A DNA stretch of 64,000 bases, taken from contig BJKQ01000002.1 in the NCBI GenBank assembly GCA_006538405.1, positions 2,852,001 to 2,916,000 of the forward strand. The letters run 5' to 3'. Source of the stretch: Hansfordia pulvinata. Taxonomy: Eukaryota; Ascomycota; Sordariomycetes; Xylariales. The notes beneath the pieces are model-generated. The model ran no database searches. It had not been told where the DNA came from and saw only the letters and a program-made list of their open reading frames with translations. Shown here in pieces: positions 46,208-59,000 of this stretch; position 1 is the stretch's first letter; every line of letters starts with the position of its first letter. The position numbers and the translations under genes were made by a program.

Positions 46208-46776
46208 GTGTGTGTGGATGTGGGTGCGTGTGTGTCTGGGTCGTGCGCAGGAGTGGTGACGACCACGTACGTTCAACGACAAATATCAGCAACGAACGAC
46301 CCAGCCTCTCACGACTCCAGGCGTACTGGGAAGGAAGGGGGGCCTCGGCCGATATATCCCCTCCTTCGAATTTTACCCTTCGTCCCGTTGCATCCCCAGA
46401 TCATCTCTTGGGAACCGGCCACGAATCCCTGTTTCACGTTTCAGCCCGCCCACGGGCGAGTCGAACAGGCGCGGGGGAAGGGGAAAGGAACACTCTACCT
46501 CTTTCCCTCCTTTCCGTCTTATCGCTCTTCCCACTCCTCACTCACCTCAGCCTTTCATTGCCTCTTCTTTTCCCCCAGGTGGCCCCGGCCACGCATCAGC
46601 CAGCGTGCGCTCGTGACACCCGGGATCTTTCTCCTCCTCACCTTGTTCTTCGTTTCCTTTCCAACGGACAACGAGGCCGGAAATCGCGCGCGAAAACAGC
46701 AGGGGGGGCAAAAGCGGGGGACCGAGAAACAGGGCAAGAGGGAGAAGAAGGACGGAAAATAAAAGAAAGAAACAAG

Positions 46777-47424
46777 ATGCAGATGAAGGAGGGCTGGGCC
46801 GCGCTGTCCCGGCCGCTGTCACCGGACCCGTTTGCGGTCGGCGGTGGTGGTGGCAGCGGCAGCGGCAGCGGCAGCAGCGCGGATCACCACCATTACCAGC
46901 CGTCCGTCCCGGGGGCGTACAGGCCGGCCGTGGCAGAGCTCAACGCGCGCGAGTTCGTCTACCTGGCCGAGGGGCGCGCCAACGCCGTGTTTAGGATATT
47001 GGGGCCGAAGAAGACGACGACGACGACGACGGCACTAGCGACGAGAGCAACGAATGATGACGGCGGGGAGGCGGACATGTTCGAGGAGACGCTCCTGCGC
47101 GTCCCCAAGCACCACCTGGGCGGCGCCACCCCCTGCGACTACCCGGCCCTGCACCGCTTCCACAAAAACCAGATCGAGTCCCTCGTCGGCCGCGAGCACC
47201 TCGTGCCCCAGGTGCTGACCGAGGTCGGCCCTGGCGCCGCCGCCAGGCTCGACGCCGCGCGCCGCGGGGCGCTGCTCGCGCGGGGGGGCGGCGGCGGCCG
47301 GAGGCGGCGGCAGCAGGGGTCCAACGGGAACGGGCACGGCGACGGCGATGGCGGCGAGGTCGGGGTTATCCGCCCCGGCGCCGGCATGCTTATCCAGGAC
47401 ATGGGCGCTCCGATTACGACCACT

Positions 47425-47462
<38 letters not shown>

Positions 47463-48234
47463 AAAAGGGCAGCAGCAGCAGCACGACCGCTTCCTCGAGT
47501 TCAAGCCCAAGTGGCTGGCGCAGTCGCCGGTAGCCCCGCCGGACGCCGTGCGGTGCCGGACGTGCGCGCGCGAGGCGTTCCGGGCGGCGGCGGCGGCCGG
47601 GGAGCCCGAGCGAGACAAGGACCAGGACCAGGACCGGCCGGCGCCGGTATGCCCCCTGGGCCTGGTGCACGAGGACCCGCGCGTGGTGCTGAGCACGCTG
47701 GAGAGGCTCGTGGCAGCGGCGTCACCGTGTTCCAAGGAGCAGTGGGCCGAGGTGGAGCTGCGGCGCCTGGCGGCCGCGCTCGAGGAGGGCTCGGGGGTGC
47801 TCCGGCGGCTGCGGGCACTGCAGGTGGGCGCGGACCCGGGGCGGGCGCTGCTCGAGGACCCGGAGGACCCGAGCTTCGCGCTGGCCATGACGCTGCGGGA
47901 CTGCTCCTGCTTTGTGCGCATGTCTACGACGACGACGACAACGACCATCAAGCTGGCCGACCTGGACAAGAAGAACGCCAGCCACAAGAAGACGTACTGG
48001 CGCGAGTCGCACGACCGCCTCGTCCGCGGCGGCTGGTACACGGGGCCCGCGCGCACGCACTGCGTCCTCGAGCTCGAGGCGTGCCTGGCCGCCGGCGGGC
48101 CCGTGCCGGAGCCCTTCGCCGACGACTCGGCGCCGGCCCCACCACCGCCGCCGCCGCGGCTCCCGTTCCCGGCGCGTCTCCGGGGCCTGCTGCGGAAGTG
48201 GCGGCGGCGGCGGGGCCGGCTTGAGAGAACCTGA
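46777..48234 (+). CDS. IPK1: Inositol-pentakisphosphate 2-kinase
   Basis: Ipk1 phosphorylates the 2-position of inositol pentakisphosphate to make phytate (IP6), needed for mRNA export and as inositol pyrophosphate precursor. It is a single exon of 485 residues from ATG 46777. The nucleotide-binding N-lobe shows FVYLAEGRANAVFRI near residue 55. The family signature EFKPKWLAQSP is at about 240-250, followed by RCRTCAREAFR. MTLRDCSCFVRM lies near 370-382 and KLADLDKK with the WRESHDRL block near 392-412. Threonine runs encoded by ACG repeats interrupt the protein in three places, two of them next to conserved motifs. The start is chosen because upstream in-frame sequence is simple repeat and leader. 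Confidence 0.93.
47431..47462 (+). repeat. (ACG)n repeat coding poly-Thr in IPK1
   Basis: About ten ACG units give a threonine run roughly 12 residues before the catalytic EFKPKWL motif. Confidence 0.9.
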
Positions 48235-49628
48235 CTGCGGCGGCGGTGCTTGCTGGTCTCTTCGGACAGAGACGCCACGGACGGAACACGTGGATCCCAA
48301 TCTCATACGACCTTATATTGCTCGGCCAACAGAACGAGCTATCGCATGGTTTTTTTGCTTCTCTTCTTCCTTTCCACAGAGAATCTCGAAACGCAGCATT
48401 TATTATTCCTTTCTTCTTTCTTTCAGATCCGGACGTCGGTGGCTCACGCCTCGGCTGCCCTTCCCCTTGTTGGGGTAAGGGAAAACGCATATATCTGTTT
48501 ATGGGCATTCGCATCGCATCGGCACCATTACTTACCATACACTGCATCTATACGGCACGATCGCAAGGTCAACAAACCAACCTATTGCATTAAAGTCTGA
48601 CGACTGGGCTTGGGGGAGCAGGATGGAGGCGTCTTTGTGTACATACATATATCTCTTGCACTACTAACTATCTGCCGCCGTGTTCGACGGGGCGATTTCC
48701 TAATGCTAATGCTTATGTTTTCCACAATGTCACTGCCGCGAGAAGGAAGTCGAGCTTGTGTGTGCGACTGTCACACACAAAAGCGACTCGAGCTGGGCCG
48801 AGGCTGTCATAGCTATTATGGGACTTGCACAAGCCGCTGGACCTGTGTACGATCAAGGAACCACTGTCTTGACAAGATGAGTACTACTTGGTATTCAATG
48901 GTGCGTGGGATCAAAAACTCGGCTTTTCTTCCAGGCATACGCCTGATTTCCCCCGTTTGCCTACCTAGCGTCAGTGTGTGTATGCAAAGTGGGCTTCAAA
49001 TACGGTACATGTTTCAGCAACGGATTCTAAATAAGTGGTTTTTCTGTTTAGACCCCACGCGTAAGCAGCTCTGGGTCCTTCACGTTATTTTGATAAAAAA
49101 TTCTAGGTCTCAATAGGTAGCGCTTCCTAGCACGAACTCCTTCCGGGGAACACTCACAAGTACTCTATACCCAGGTAGGTCTGAATGGGTCCACTGGGTG
49201 GTCGGTGATGGGTAGAAATTCTGGAACCCTACACGCAAGGCTTACCTAAAGGGCCATCGCCCACCGTCCGTGGCGGCGGCGGCGACTTGAACAACAACAA
49301 CAAGGAGGCGACACGGCGTTGAGGCGACACGGCGTTGAGGCGACACTGGGTCGAGGCGACATGGGGTTTAACAACACCGCTCCCGCTCGGCCTCGCCGTA
49401 GGGATCCTACGTAAGTCGAGAAGGCGCCGAGTCGAACAGGCAAGATGAAACCATGTATAAAAACCAGATCATCTCTTCTCACGTGCCCAAGCTGGTTGCC
49501 GGGAAACACACACCGCGCACCTCACTCGGCCCTGACAACGCCTTAGCTGAAAAAAACCAGCCCTCCCCCAATATCATCGACACACAGAAGAGAACAGAAA
49601 ACGGATCTTTTAGGAAATCATCTCAACA
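48235..49628. other. Intergenic, no gene seen
   Basis: IPK1 3' flank and promoter of the small secreted-protein gene. Contains the 16-bp tandem repeat at 49305-49368. Confidence 0.55.
49305..49368. repeat. 16-bp minisatellite, four units
   Basis: Unit GAGGCGACACGGCGTT is present twice exactly (49305, 49321) and twice with changes in the last seven bases (49337, 49353). Non-coding, about 260 bp upstream of the secreted-protein ATG. Confidence 0.9.
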
Positions 49629-50224
49629 ATGTATATTCTGCCGACTCTCTCGCTCCTCATCCTCAGCTCTGCGGCGTGGGCAGCACCGGCCGCAGCCGCT
49701 GCTCCAGAACCGGAGACGGGCGTACATCCTCACGGTGCCCCTCGTCTCGCGGCGCGGGGCTGGCCGGTTTGGCCTTTCAAGTCCAAGAAGCCCCCCAAGG
49801 GAGAGGCCATCGGGGAAGACGGCAACCGGCCCCTCGCCCTCGGGGACTACATCGACAGCGCAGACCTCCTCAAGGTGGACAAGCTCCACCTGTCGGGCCC
49901 GACCGCCGAGATCCCCGCGCTGCGCGGCGACGTCAAGGACGCCATCCGGAAGATCTCGGCCCGCGCGCCCGAGCCGAACGGCGAGTGGCCCATGCCCGAG
50001 ACCCCCAAGGCGAGCATCGACGTCGACGGCTTCAGCCTCACGCTCGGGTGACGGGGCCAAACGAGTGGACCACCTGGGGTTCCGGCCGCTCGCTCTACAA
50101 GGTGGCCTGCGCCGCCTACGCGACGATGCACGAGCAGAAGATGGGCGCCATAGACGTCAGCCTGGTCTCGAGTCGGCATCTCCTGAAATCCGACTTTTGG
50201 CTCACCATCGTCAAGAAGGATTGA
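49629..50224 (+). CDS. Small secreted protein, unknown, one frameshift
   Basis: ATG at 49629 opens a signal peptide (MYILPTLSLLILSSAAWAAP). A mature domain follows with WPVWPFKSKKPPKGE, a GDYIDSADLLKVDKLHLSGP segment, and WPMPETPKASIDVDGFSLTL. The frame meets TGA at 50049-50051, but coding with strong GC3 continues one frame back to a TGA at 50222-50224 (NEWTTWGSGRSLYKVACAAY, then KSDFWLTIVKKD). One extra base near 50046-50048 joins them into about 198 residues. I recognise no family. Alternatively the 140-residue short form is real and the rest is vestigial; the codon pattern argues against that. Confidence 0.7.
50046..50048 (+). other. Probable one-base deletion in secreted-protein gene
   Basis: Frame change of the same direction as the other breaks, at a GGG preceding TGA. 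No intron fits. Confidence 0.6.
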
Positions 50225-51130
50225 AAATAGAGAGAGAAGATCCAACACAAGGGAACCCCGGCCCCGCTGATTTGCTGCACTACCACCAGCGCGAAAAAAA
50301 AAAAAAAGAAAAAGAATTCAGAGAATGGAGGAGGAAGAGGAGAGCCTGGAGGGAGGGAAAAGCAAAGCCACTCACCCGCCTTTCGGCTGGCTAGGCGGCG
50401 TAGTTAATTGCGCTACCGGCCAACACACGCGTGTCAGTTGCTACAACAAGGACCAACCTGGACGGAAGAAGAGAAGCGACGGCTCCAGCATGGGTGTTGT
50501 CGTTGGCGGCTAGCATGGTTACGAAAAATAAGCGTGCGTGGGGGCTCGGAAGGGGCTCGGAAGGTAAAGGGAAATATATGCCTTTATGGCATGATGTGAT
50601 GGTGGAAGAAAGGTCAAGGGAATACATGCCTCCGTTGTATAATATAGTGAGAACACCTCACAAAATGCTCGTCAAAGTGATCCGACCCTTCCTTGTGCTG
50701 GTCAATCAATAAGGGGCTACGACTCTAGCTTGGGGGGCGTATGAACGGCTTGGTTGGGTGCATTGGTGGGTTGATCTAGACTCCCGCCGATCAAAGGCAG
50801 GATTGTGGTTCGACCAGAGAGGTCTTCCCTTCCCCCAAACCCGCACCCGCTTCGGCCAGAGCAGGCCTGTTAAGGGATGAGGAGGGGGGGGAGGAGCAGG
50901 CGAGCAGGGGGTTTTCGGCTTGCGGCGGGGCTTCAGTGGCTCTGCGCAGTTAAAGGGGGGGGGGGGGGGGGGGCATTTTACTTGATAAGAATCTGGTAGC
51001 TTGAATAGAACCGGGAGGCTCCTGTCTTTCTGTCTGTCTGTCACGCTGCTTTTAACGACAATAACAAGATGCAGTGCAGTGTATGTACTTGCGTGTATGT
51101 ATGAGAAGCACCACATGTACCTTGACCTAC
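50225..51130. other. Intergenic between convergent genes
   Basis: 3' flanks of the secreted-protein gene and the PKS, with a poly-A rich patch near 50287-50313 and a G19 run at 50955-50973. No gene seen. Confidence 0.6.
50955..50973. repeat. Poly-G run (G19)
   Basis: Homopolymer in the convergent spacer about 160 bp beyond the PKS stop codon. Confidence 0.88.
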
Positions 51131-53010
51131 CTACATGACATGCGCCTCGAGGAAACGGTACCCCTCCAGCACAACCTGCCACCCAGGAGACGTGGGATCG
51201 CTGCTCGTGTCACAGATGTGAGGGCCGCCCTCCACTAGTCCCAGGCCCGCGGGCACCCCCGCCCTGATCAAGGCGTGGTATGTCTCCTGGCTCTGCTGCC
51301 AGGGGATCAGCTCGTCCGCGGTGCCGTGAACCAGGAAGGTCGGGACGCGGTAGGCGCCCTGCTGGATCTGGTGCCTCGCGCTGACGGCCCGGATGTGCTC
51401 TGCAGGGGGCTGCGGGAGTGCACTCCAGTTCCAGTCCTGTTGTTGTTGTTGTTCTTGTCCTTCCTGTCCTTTGCCCGCCTCGGCCTTGGCTCTGCTCGGC
51501 AAGCCCCCGAGGATGACCGGCAGGGTCTGGGCCTTCCAGTTCATGTGCAGCACGATCCGGCAGCGGGGGTCCGTCAGGATCCGGGGGTCGGACAGGGGCT
51601 CCCACGCGCTGACCTGCCGGTAGTTGGTGATCGGCTCTTCCTGGACGGCCTCCAGGACGTCGTACGACGCCGCCGCGACGCCGCCGCTATCGCTTCTGTC
51701 CTCCTCAGCACCGAGAGGTTGGATCGGCGACCGCCACCATGGGTCCTCGTAGTCAGTCGGGCAGTAGAAGGCCAGTATGGCCTCTGGGGGCCGCACCACC
51801 CTCGCCGCCGCCGCCGACGGCGCTGTCCAGGCGAGCGACATGGCGAGCTGGCCGCCCGAGGACCAGCCGACGACCACGACCCTGTCGCCGTCGATGACAG
51901 TCGTCTTCTTGTGCTTGGACTGCAGGCCAGGGAGCGTCAGCCGGGCCCAGGCGAGCGCGTCGCAGATGTCGACCATGGGGCCCTCCGCCAGGGTGACTTC
52001 GGGGCACAGCCGGTGGTCCAGGCTGACCGGGAGGAAGCCCGCCTCGAGCAGCAGATGGGTCTGGGCGGGCCTGACATCCTTTCGGGAGAAGAGTATGTGG
52101 CTGCCCCCGTGGATCATCAATGCTGTGATTTTTTCCTTTTTATCAGTACTCATTGCTTCTCTCTCTCACGTCAACGAGGGGTCCAATTTGAACTCACCGA
52201 CCGGCATCCTCTTCTCCCTCGCATCGTCTCTGACCTTGGTCGGCCAGTAGATGTCGGCTTGGATCTCCGTCTCTCCCACCCTTTTATACACGACTGTTTC
52301 CACAACAACAGACGCCGACGCCGGGATTGGGCCGCGGGGCCGCTGCTGTTCGCTAGGAGAAGCCACCGCCGCTGGGATTGGGGGCTTGCCTATGGACGGC
52401 GGCGGCGGCGGCAGCAGCAGGTGTTCGCTGCTTCCGTCGCTGCTGTCAGGGGGGAGAAACGCCGTGATCAGCCGGACGGTCTCGGACTCGGGCGACTCGC
52501 CCTCGGACCACAGGACCGCCCCGAACCCGGCCGCTCTCAGGCTGCGCTCCCAGCGCCCCTCGTCAACCAAAGCGTGCGCGCGGCCGTCGTCGAAGCACCA
52601 CCACCCTTCGAACAGGCCCACCACAATGTCCAGCCAGAACATCTCCCTGTTCGTGGTGGCGGTGATCTCGACGAGGGCCAGGACGCCGCCCGGCGCGGCG
52701 AGCAAGGGGCGCAGGTTGCCGAGCGAGGCCTCGAGGCTGCGCGTCGCGTGGACGCAATTGGCGGCGACGATGCAGTCGAACGAGCCGCCCAGCAGATGTT
52801 TTTGTTGCTGCTGCTCGACGTCTAGAACCTCAAAGGACATGCCTTCGACCCCGGAGAAGCGCCTGCGGGCCGCCGCCACCAGCGAGGCCGACACGTCCGT
52901 GAAGACATACTCGAACCTCGCGCCGCACCGCCGGAGACACTCGACCACGTGGCCGGTCGTGCCGCCGGTGCCTGCGCCGACCTCGAGGATGCGGAATACT
53001 TTCCGAGAGG

Positions 53011-53045
<35 letters not shown>

Positions 53046-56000
53046 ACGCCGGCGGCGGTTCTGGAGAGGAACTCCCCGAGCAGGTTGGTGGGTGCGCGGA
53101 GCAGGGGCCAGAGCTCGTAGACCCTCCGCAGGCACTCCTTGTTCTCCCTGTCGCCGAACACGATCTGCAGGCCCTCCTCCTCCCCGGTGAGACAGCTCGC
53201 CAGGCGGGACCCGACGGCCCTGACCAGCTTGAGTATGTCGTCGTGCAGCGGGTGGACGCCTATGACCTCGTTGTAGACGTCTTCGGCGGTGTCCGCGCTC
53301 AGCGGCGTCTCGGTCCTGGCATACATGAATTTTTCTTCTCCTCCTCCTCCTCCTGCTTCTTCCTGAACCGGCGCGATGAGGTCGGCGTCTTCGAGGACCT
53401 GGTGCAGCCGCTTCACCAGCCGCTCGTGCCGGGTCAGCACGTGTATTTTGGGTAGGGGCTCTCCCGGCCCGAGCTTGCCTAGGTCCAACCCGAGCCGGGC
53501 GAACGCCTCCACCGTGTACGCCAGGACGAGGCGGCGTTGGTGAGGGTGCGCGGTCTCCAGAACCTGAGGGCCCCCGCGGCGCTGGCGGCCTGGTCGTACT
53601 TGGAGCCGACGTCTCTGAAGATGGCAATGCGATCATCACGCTTCGTCGTCGTCGTCAGCGGCGGCAGCGGCGGTCTAGTTTTGGTCTCTACGATCTTCAG
53701 AGACGTCGGCTTCGGAGCTGCTGCTGTGGGAACTGGTGACGACGACGACGACGACGACGACGACGGATTGATATGTTCTTGTTTTTGTGCTTGGTATGGC
53801 CCGCCGACCTCCACCTCTGTCGTCGGGCGTGCAGCGAGCAGCAGCAGCTCCTCTCGGACGCGGGCCACGACCGCCCCGACGTCGCGGAGGAGCGTGAAGC
53901 TCGCCAGGTCGATGGCGGCGGCGGCCAGCCCGAAGCGGGCCCGGATGTCGTTCAGCACTTCGGTGGCGGACAGCGAGTCGACGCCGAGGTCGTCCAGGGT
54001 CGTGTCGTCGCCCATGCGGTCGACCGCGACGTCCGTCACGCCGGACAGCGTCTCGAGCACCTGGGATCGCAGCAGAGGCCACGATGATGAGCTGCTGCTG
54101 CTATCGGCCTCTTCGCAACGATCCCTTTCATTTTTTTCTTCCTCTTCTTCTTCCTCCTCTTCGAGTCTCGTCGTCTGCTGCTGCTGCTGCTGCTGCTGCC
54201 GCTGCTGCTGCTGTTCGGCCAACTGCACAAGTCCGCCGAGGTTGGGGAGGATAAGGAAAGAGGCCAGGTCTATGCTGATGCCCAGCCTCGCTCGCACGTC
54301 GTTGAGAACCTCGGTCGCGGACAGCGAATCGATTCCCAGCGCCTCCAGAGACGTTTTGTCGTCTAGTTGCTCGGGGGGCACGTCGGTGTTGGCGCCGATG
54401 ATCTCGAGAAGGGGTCGGCGGAGGGACGGCGGCGATGATGAGGAGCCTCGTCCGTCGTCCGCCCCCCCGCCGTGCGGCCTTGTTGTTCGAGTGGTTCGGG
54501 TCGTCCAAGTGCGTGCTGGTGCCGGTGCCGGGGGACGACTATTCATCGTGGGATCCGGTGGGACGCGGCGGCGACCAGCACCGACGTCGACGTCGACATG
54601 AGCAAGCGCCTTGGCAAGAGAAGATGTCGACACGCGCGTGAAGGACATGCCGAATACGGCCATGACCATGTTGGAGCTGTCGGCCTCGAAGACGTAGCAG
54701 TCCGCCGACGCGCGGCGGCAGCTGTCAGTGTCGTCGTCGCGGCGGTCGCCGGCGTCGGGGCGGCTCAGCGTGGCGTGCACAAGCCACTCGCGAGCTTCAG
54801 ACCTGAAGGCCGGGCCGACCTCGAAGTGCCCAATCTCGCCGCACACAAACACGTCCTCGTGGGGGTTGTCGTTGCGGAAGTAGTTGAGCAGGAACCCGGC
54901 GACCTGCATGAAGCTGTCGACCAGCGGCGCGTTGCACCACCACGCGGCTTGCGGGGGGATCATCATCATCATTCTTGGTTGGAGCACGACCCGCCCCGCG
55001 GCCTCGTCGCCCACGCACGCGACCTCGGTGATGCCGTGGAAGAGCGGGGCGTAGGCGACGACGGAGCCGAAGGCGCGGTACAGGTGGGCGCCGCCCCTCA
55101 GGAGATCGCCGTCCGGGCGGCCCAGCAGCTCCGAGCACCGCCGGACCCCGGCAAGCCGCTGGTAACGCGCAAAGTGGCCCCCGCCCCGGCTCTTGATTGT
55201 TGTGTCATCGTCTGCTTTTTGTCTGCGGAGGAGGCGCACACGCCCACTGGAGGATATGTGTAGCTGCTGCTGCTGTTGCGCGATCACCACAATGGTAAAG
55301 TCCCAGCAGGCTTGTTCTTGCTGCTGCTGCGCCGTGAACCGGACCGAGATGTCCTTGCTCGCGTCCCGGCCGATCGGAACCTTCATACACAAATCCGTAA
55401 TCTCCGGGACGTGCTCGCGGCCCTGAGGGTCCCCAGCCAGCGCGAGGGCGGCCCAAGCGACGACCTCGTAGTAGAGGGACGCCGGCGCCAGGGCCCGCCC
55501 CGCCATGACGTGGCCCCCGACCAGCGCCTGAAAGCGCTCGGCGCCGGGGTTGAGGGAGAAGGTGGCACAGCCTCCTGTGGCGGTGGGCTTTTTGACAAGC
55601 GTGAGCATCTCGTTGTTGTTCGTCGGCGGCTTCGGAGGCGGAGGAGGCGGAGCAGCTGCTGCTTCTCCTGACGACTTGATCGCTGGCTCGCTGCTGCTTC
55701 TACTCGTCTCTCCTCGCCCGCCGGTGGTAAAGTCCTTCCAGTGCCGGGTCTTGTCAAACTGGTAAGGCGGCAGGTGAAGCCGCTCGTAACAATGCTTCTG
55801 GAGGCGGTGGAAGGCCCAGAACTGTACGCTGTACCCCATATTCCAGAGGCTGAGGGTCGTGCGAGACAGAAAAGAAGGAGAAGAAGAAGAAGAAGAAGAA
55901 GAGACCGAAGGCGACGACAACAAAGACATCTTGGGAGTACTACTGAGAACGGTGTGGTTCGAGCCTTCACGCAACGACCCCTTGACGAGGCCCATGACGG

Positions 56001-59000
56001 AGGACACGCCCGGCAGGCCGGCCTCCATCCAGGTCGCGCCGCTCGGGAACCGCGCCTCGAGCCGCTCCACCGCGGCCTGGAAGAAGACGGGGCGTCGCAT
56101 GTGCTCTGCGGGCAGGGCGGCGTCAGGGGGTGCTGCGGTGGTCGTCTCAAGGATGTTCGTCGTCGCCGTCGTCGCCGTCTGGTCACAGATTTCCAGGTGG
56201 ATCTTCGGGGGTTTCCAGTCCAGCCCTTGGGCCAGGCTGCTGAGCTGCGGCAGCACAGGCTCGGTGAACAGCGAGTGGAAGCCGTGCGTCACCTCGAGGT
56301 CCCTGAAGCCGATGGCGGCGCCGTCCAGGATGGTCTTCAGAGCACCGATGGATCTGGACGATCCGACCACCACGTGGCTCCTGGGGCCGTTGAAGCAGGC
56401 GATCTCGGCGTAGTGCCCAAGGCTGCCGCCGCCACCATCGTCGTCATCGTCCTGCGGCAACGACGCGATGGCAGACTCGACGGCCGCGCGATCGCCCCGG
56501 ACGGCCAGCATGGCGCCCGGCTCGGGACCCCAGCAGCTCTCGACCAGCGACGCGCGCCCGACGACGAGGGCCAGGCCGTCCTCCAGGGTCAGGCTGCCGG
56601 CGACGCAGAGGGCGGCGAGCTGCCCGAGGCTGTGGCCCACGACGGCGTCGACCCGGAGCCCGCAGTCGATCCACGACCTCGCCGAGGCGTATTGGATGGA
56701 GAACAGGCCCGACTGGAGAGCCACGACGGAGTTTTCCTCTTCGCGTTCTTCTTCTCGTCCTTCTCCAAAGATGTGGGGGTAGAGCCCCCGAGTCCCCAAA
56801 GACACCAGGATCCGGTGGCAGGCGTCGAGATGGTGGCGGAAGATGTCAAAGCCCTCATACACCTCCTTGGAAAGGCGGGGGAGAGTTGAACCTTGTTGAC
56901 CTCCAAACACCAACACGACCGGGGGTGGGGGCGCCGCCTTTTCTCCCTTTCCCTTGGTTGTTCCATCTGTCGGTTGATGATGACCGATGATTTTCAAGTC
57001 CGAGGTGGAGGTGGTGTTGGCAGTGGCAGTGGCAGCTTCGAGCTGCGATGTCGCTTCGGAGATGCTGCTCGCGCAGGTCGCCAGGGCGTAGGGTAGCCGA
57101 TGGTTCCCCCGGTCGGCCAGGTTGAAGGCCAGAGACGCAAGAAGAGAAGAAGAAGAAGAACAGGGAGAAGAACGATCATCGCTGCTGTTTGCGTTCATCC
57201 AGTCGAGCAGTTTCCGACAATAGCGCAACAAGCTCCCCTCCGAGCCGGCCGAGACGAAGAGCGGATACTCGGCGAGGAGGACAGGGTTCTTCTTCTTCCT
57301 CTTCTTCTTCTCTTCTGAACTACTACTACTGCTCGCCGATCCCCGCACGAGCACGGCCGAGTTGCTGCCTGCGGCGCCGTAGCTGTTGACGCACGCCAGG
57401 CGGATGCCCGTCAGAGGAGGATCCCAGGGGAGCAGCCGGCGGGGGATGGCCATTTGCTTTGTGCTGAGGTCCGGAAGTTTGGGGGAGATCCGCACGAGGC
57501 TGGTCTGGGGCGGGATCTGGCCGTGCCTCAGCATCAGCAGGACCTTGATCAGCCCGGCCACGCCGGCCGTGGCCTCAGTGTGCCCGATCGAGCCCTTGAT
57601 CGAGGCGAAGTGGAGGGTCGAGTCGCGCTGCTTAGAGTCCAGACCCCCAAAGGCGTCGGCGATGCTGCGGGCCTCGACGGGGTCTCCGACGCCCGTCCCC
57701 GTGCCGTGCGCCTCGACGTACGACACCTGGCCTCGCTCCACGCTGCTCTCCCTCATGATCCTGCGGAACAGATCCGCCTGGGACTCTGCGTCGGGCACGA
57801 AGACGGGGGCGGCGCCAGAGGAAGAATGGCTGTTGCTGGCGCGGTTCTGGTTGACGGCAGAGCCCAGAATCACGCCCATGACGTCGTCGCCGTCCCGCCG
57901 CGCGTCCGCGAGGCTTTTGAGGACGACGACGGCGACCCCCTCCCCGCGGCAGTACCCGTCGCCGCGCTCGTCGAAGGGCTTGCACTGCCCCGTCGGGCTG
58001 AGGAAGCCGGCGGCCGCCAGGTTACGGTAATCAAAGGGGCTCGTGATGACGTTGGTTCCTCCCGCGACGGCCCGGGAGCACTGCCCCGACCGGATGGCGC
58101 GGCAGGCCGCGTCGATGGCGACGAGCGAGGACGAGCAGGCCGTGTCGATGGTCAGGGCCGGCCCCGTCCATCCGAAGTGGTGGCTCATGCAGCCCGAGAG
58201 GAAGCTCCTGGACGTCCCGACCGTCGCGTACGCCGAGGCCTGGGGCTGGCACGACAGGTTGTCGTAGTAGTTGTTCATGACCGCCCCGATGTAGCAGCCG
58301 TAGTCGGAGTCGTCTCTCACGCCAGAGCTAGAGCTAGAGCCCGACGACGAGGTCGAGGTAGACAGCCCAAAGTAGCCCGCCGACTCGAGAGCCTCGTAGA
58401 TGACCTCGAGGAGGATCCTCTGCTGGGGGTCCCAGGCGCCGGCCTCGCGCGTCGACTTGCCGAAGAACCGGTGGTCAAACGCGTCGCGGTCGCGCAGGAA
58501 GTTCCCCCACCACTTCCGCTCGGCGTAGGCGCCGGTGGTGGGCAGGCCAAACTTGCCCGTCGGTGCCGGCTCCGCCATCGCCCTGCCGTCGACCAGGAGG
58601 TCCCACAGCTCGTCCACGGAGTCTGCTCCGGCGAACCGTCCCGCCATCCCCACGACGGCGATCGCGTGGGCGGGGTATTCTTCTTCTTCTTCTTCTTCTC
58701 CTCTGGCGGACTGATTTGTGTTGTTGCTGCTGGCGTCATCGTCGTCAAGATGTGTTGTGCATGTCGATGATGATTTAGGAGGACTTGGTGGTAAGTGACT
58801 ACCATCATGATCATCATCAGACCGCCGCGGTGGAATAGTAGTAATAGGGACCACCGGGTCGTCGTCGGACAGCCAAGTCGTCGTCGTCGTCGCCGTCGTC
58901 GTCGCCGTCTCAGGCTCCAGGTTCGTGACGTCAAGATCGGACTCGAGAACACATGAGCGAGGTGCAAAGCTCCCCAATCCCGCGACGCCGACGACTCTGC

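Larger units (their letters stand above)
44472..46776. other. 2.3 kb intergenic and IPK1 leader
   Basis: Holds a GC-rich minisatellite at 44825-44874, TACCTA-type clusters at 45166-45238, TACGAGTA words at 44993, 45586 and 45616, a (TCG)13 tract at 46169-46207, and a long pyrimidine-rich leader before IPK1. The frame of IPK1 happens to stay open upstream of its ATG, but that part is low complexity. Confidence 0.55.

Noticed and set aside
46090..46776. Upstream in-frame extension of IPK1
   Set aside because: It is made of (TCG)n, pyrimidine-rich and low-complexity sequence; the conserved protein begins after the ATG at 46777.
50049..50051. TGA as the true end of the small secreted protein
   Set aside because: Downstream sequence in the next frame keeps strong coding bias to another stop, and the shift direction matches the other breaks. 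It remains possible.
14437..53575. Programmed ribosomal frameshifting at the C5/G5 runs
   Set aside because: The runs occur in unrelated housekeeping genes, and no slippery heptamer or pseudoknot was evident; base-calling error is simpler.
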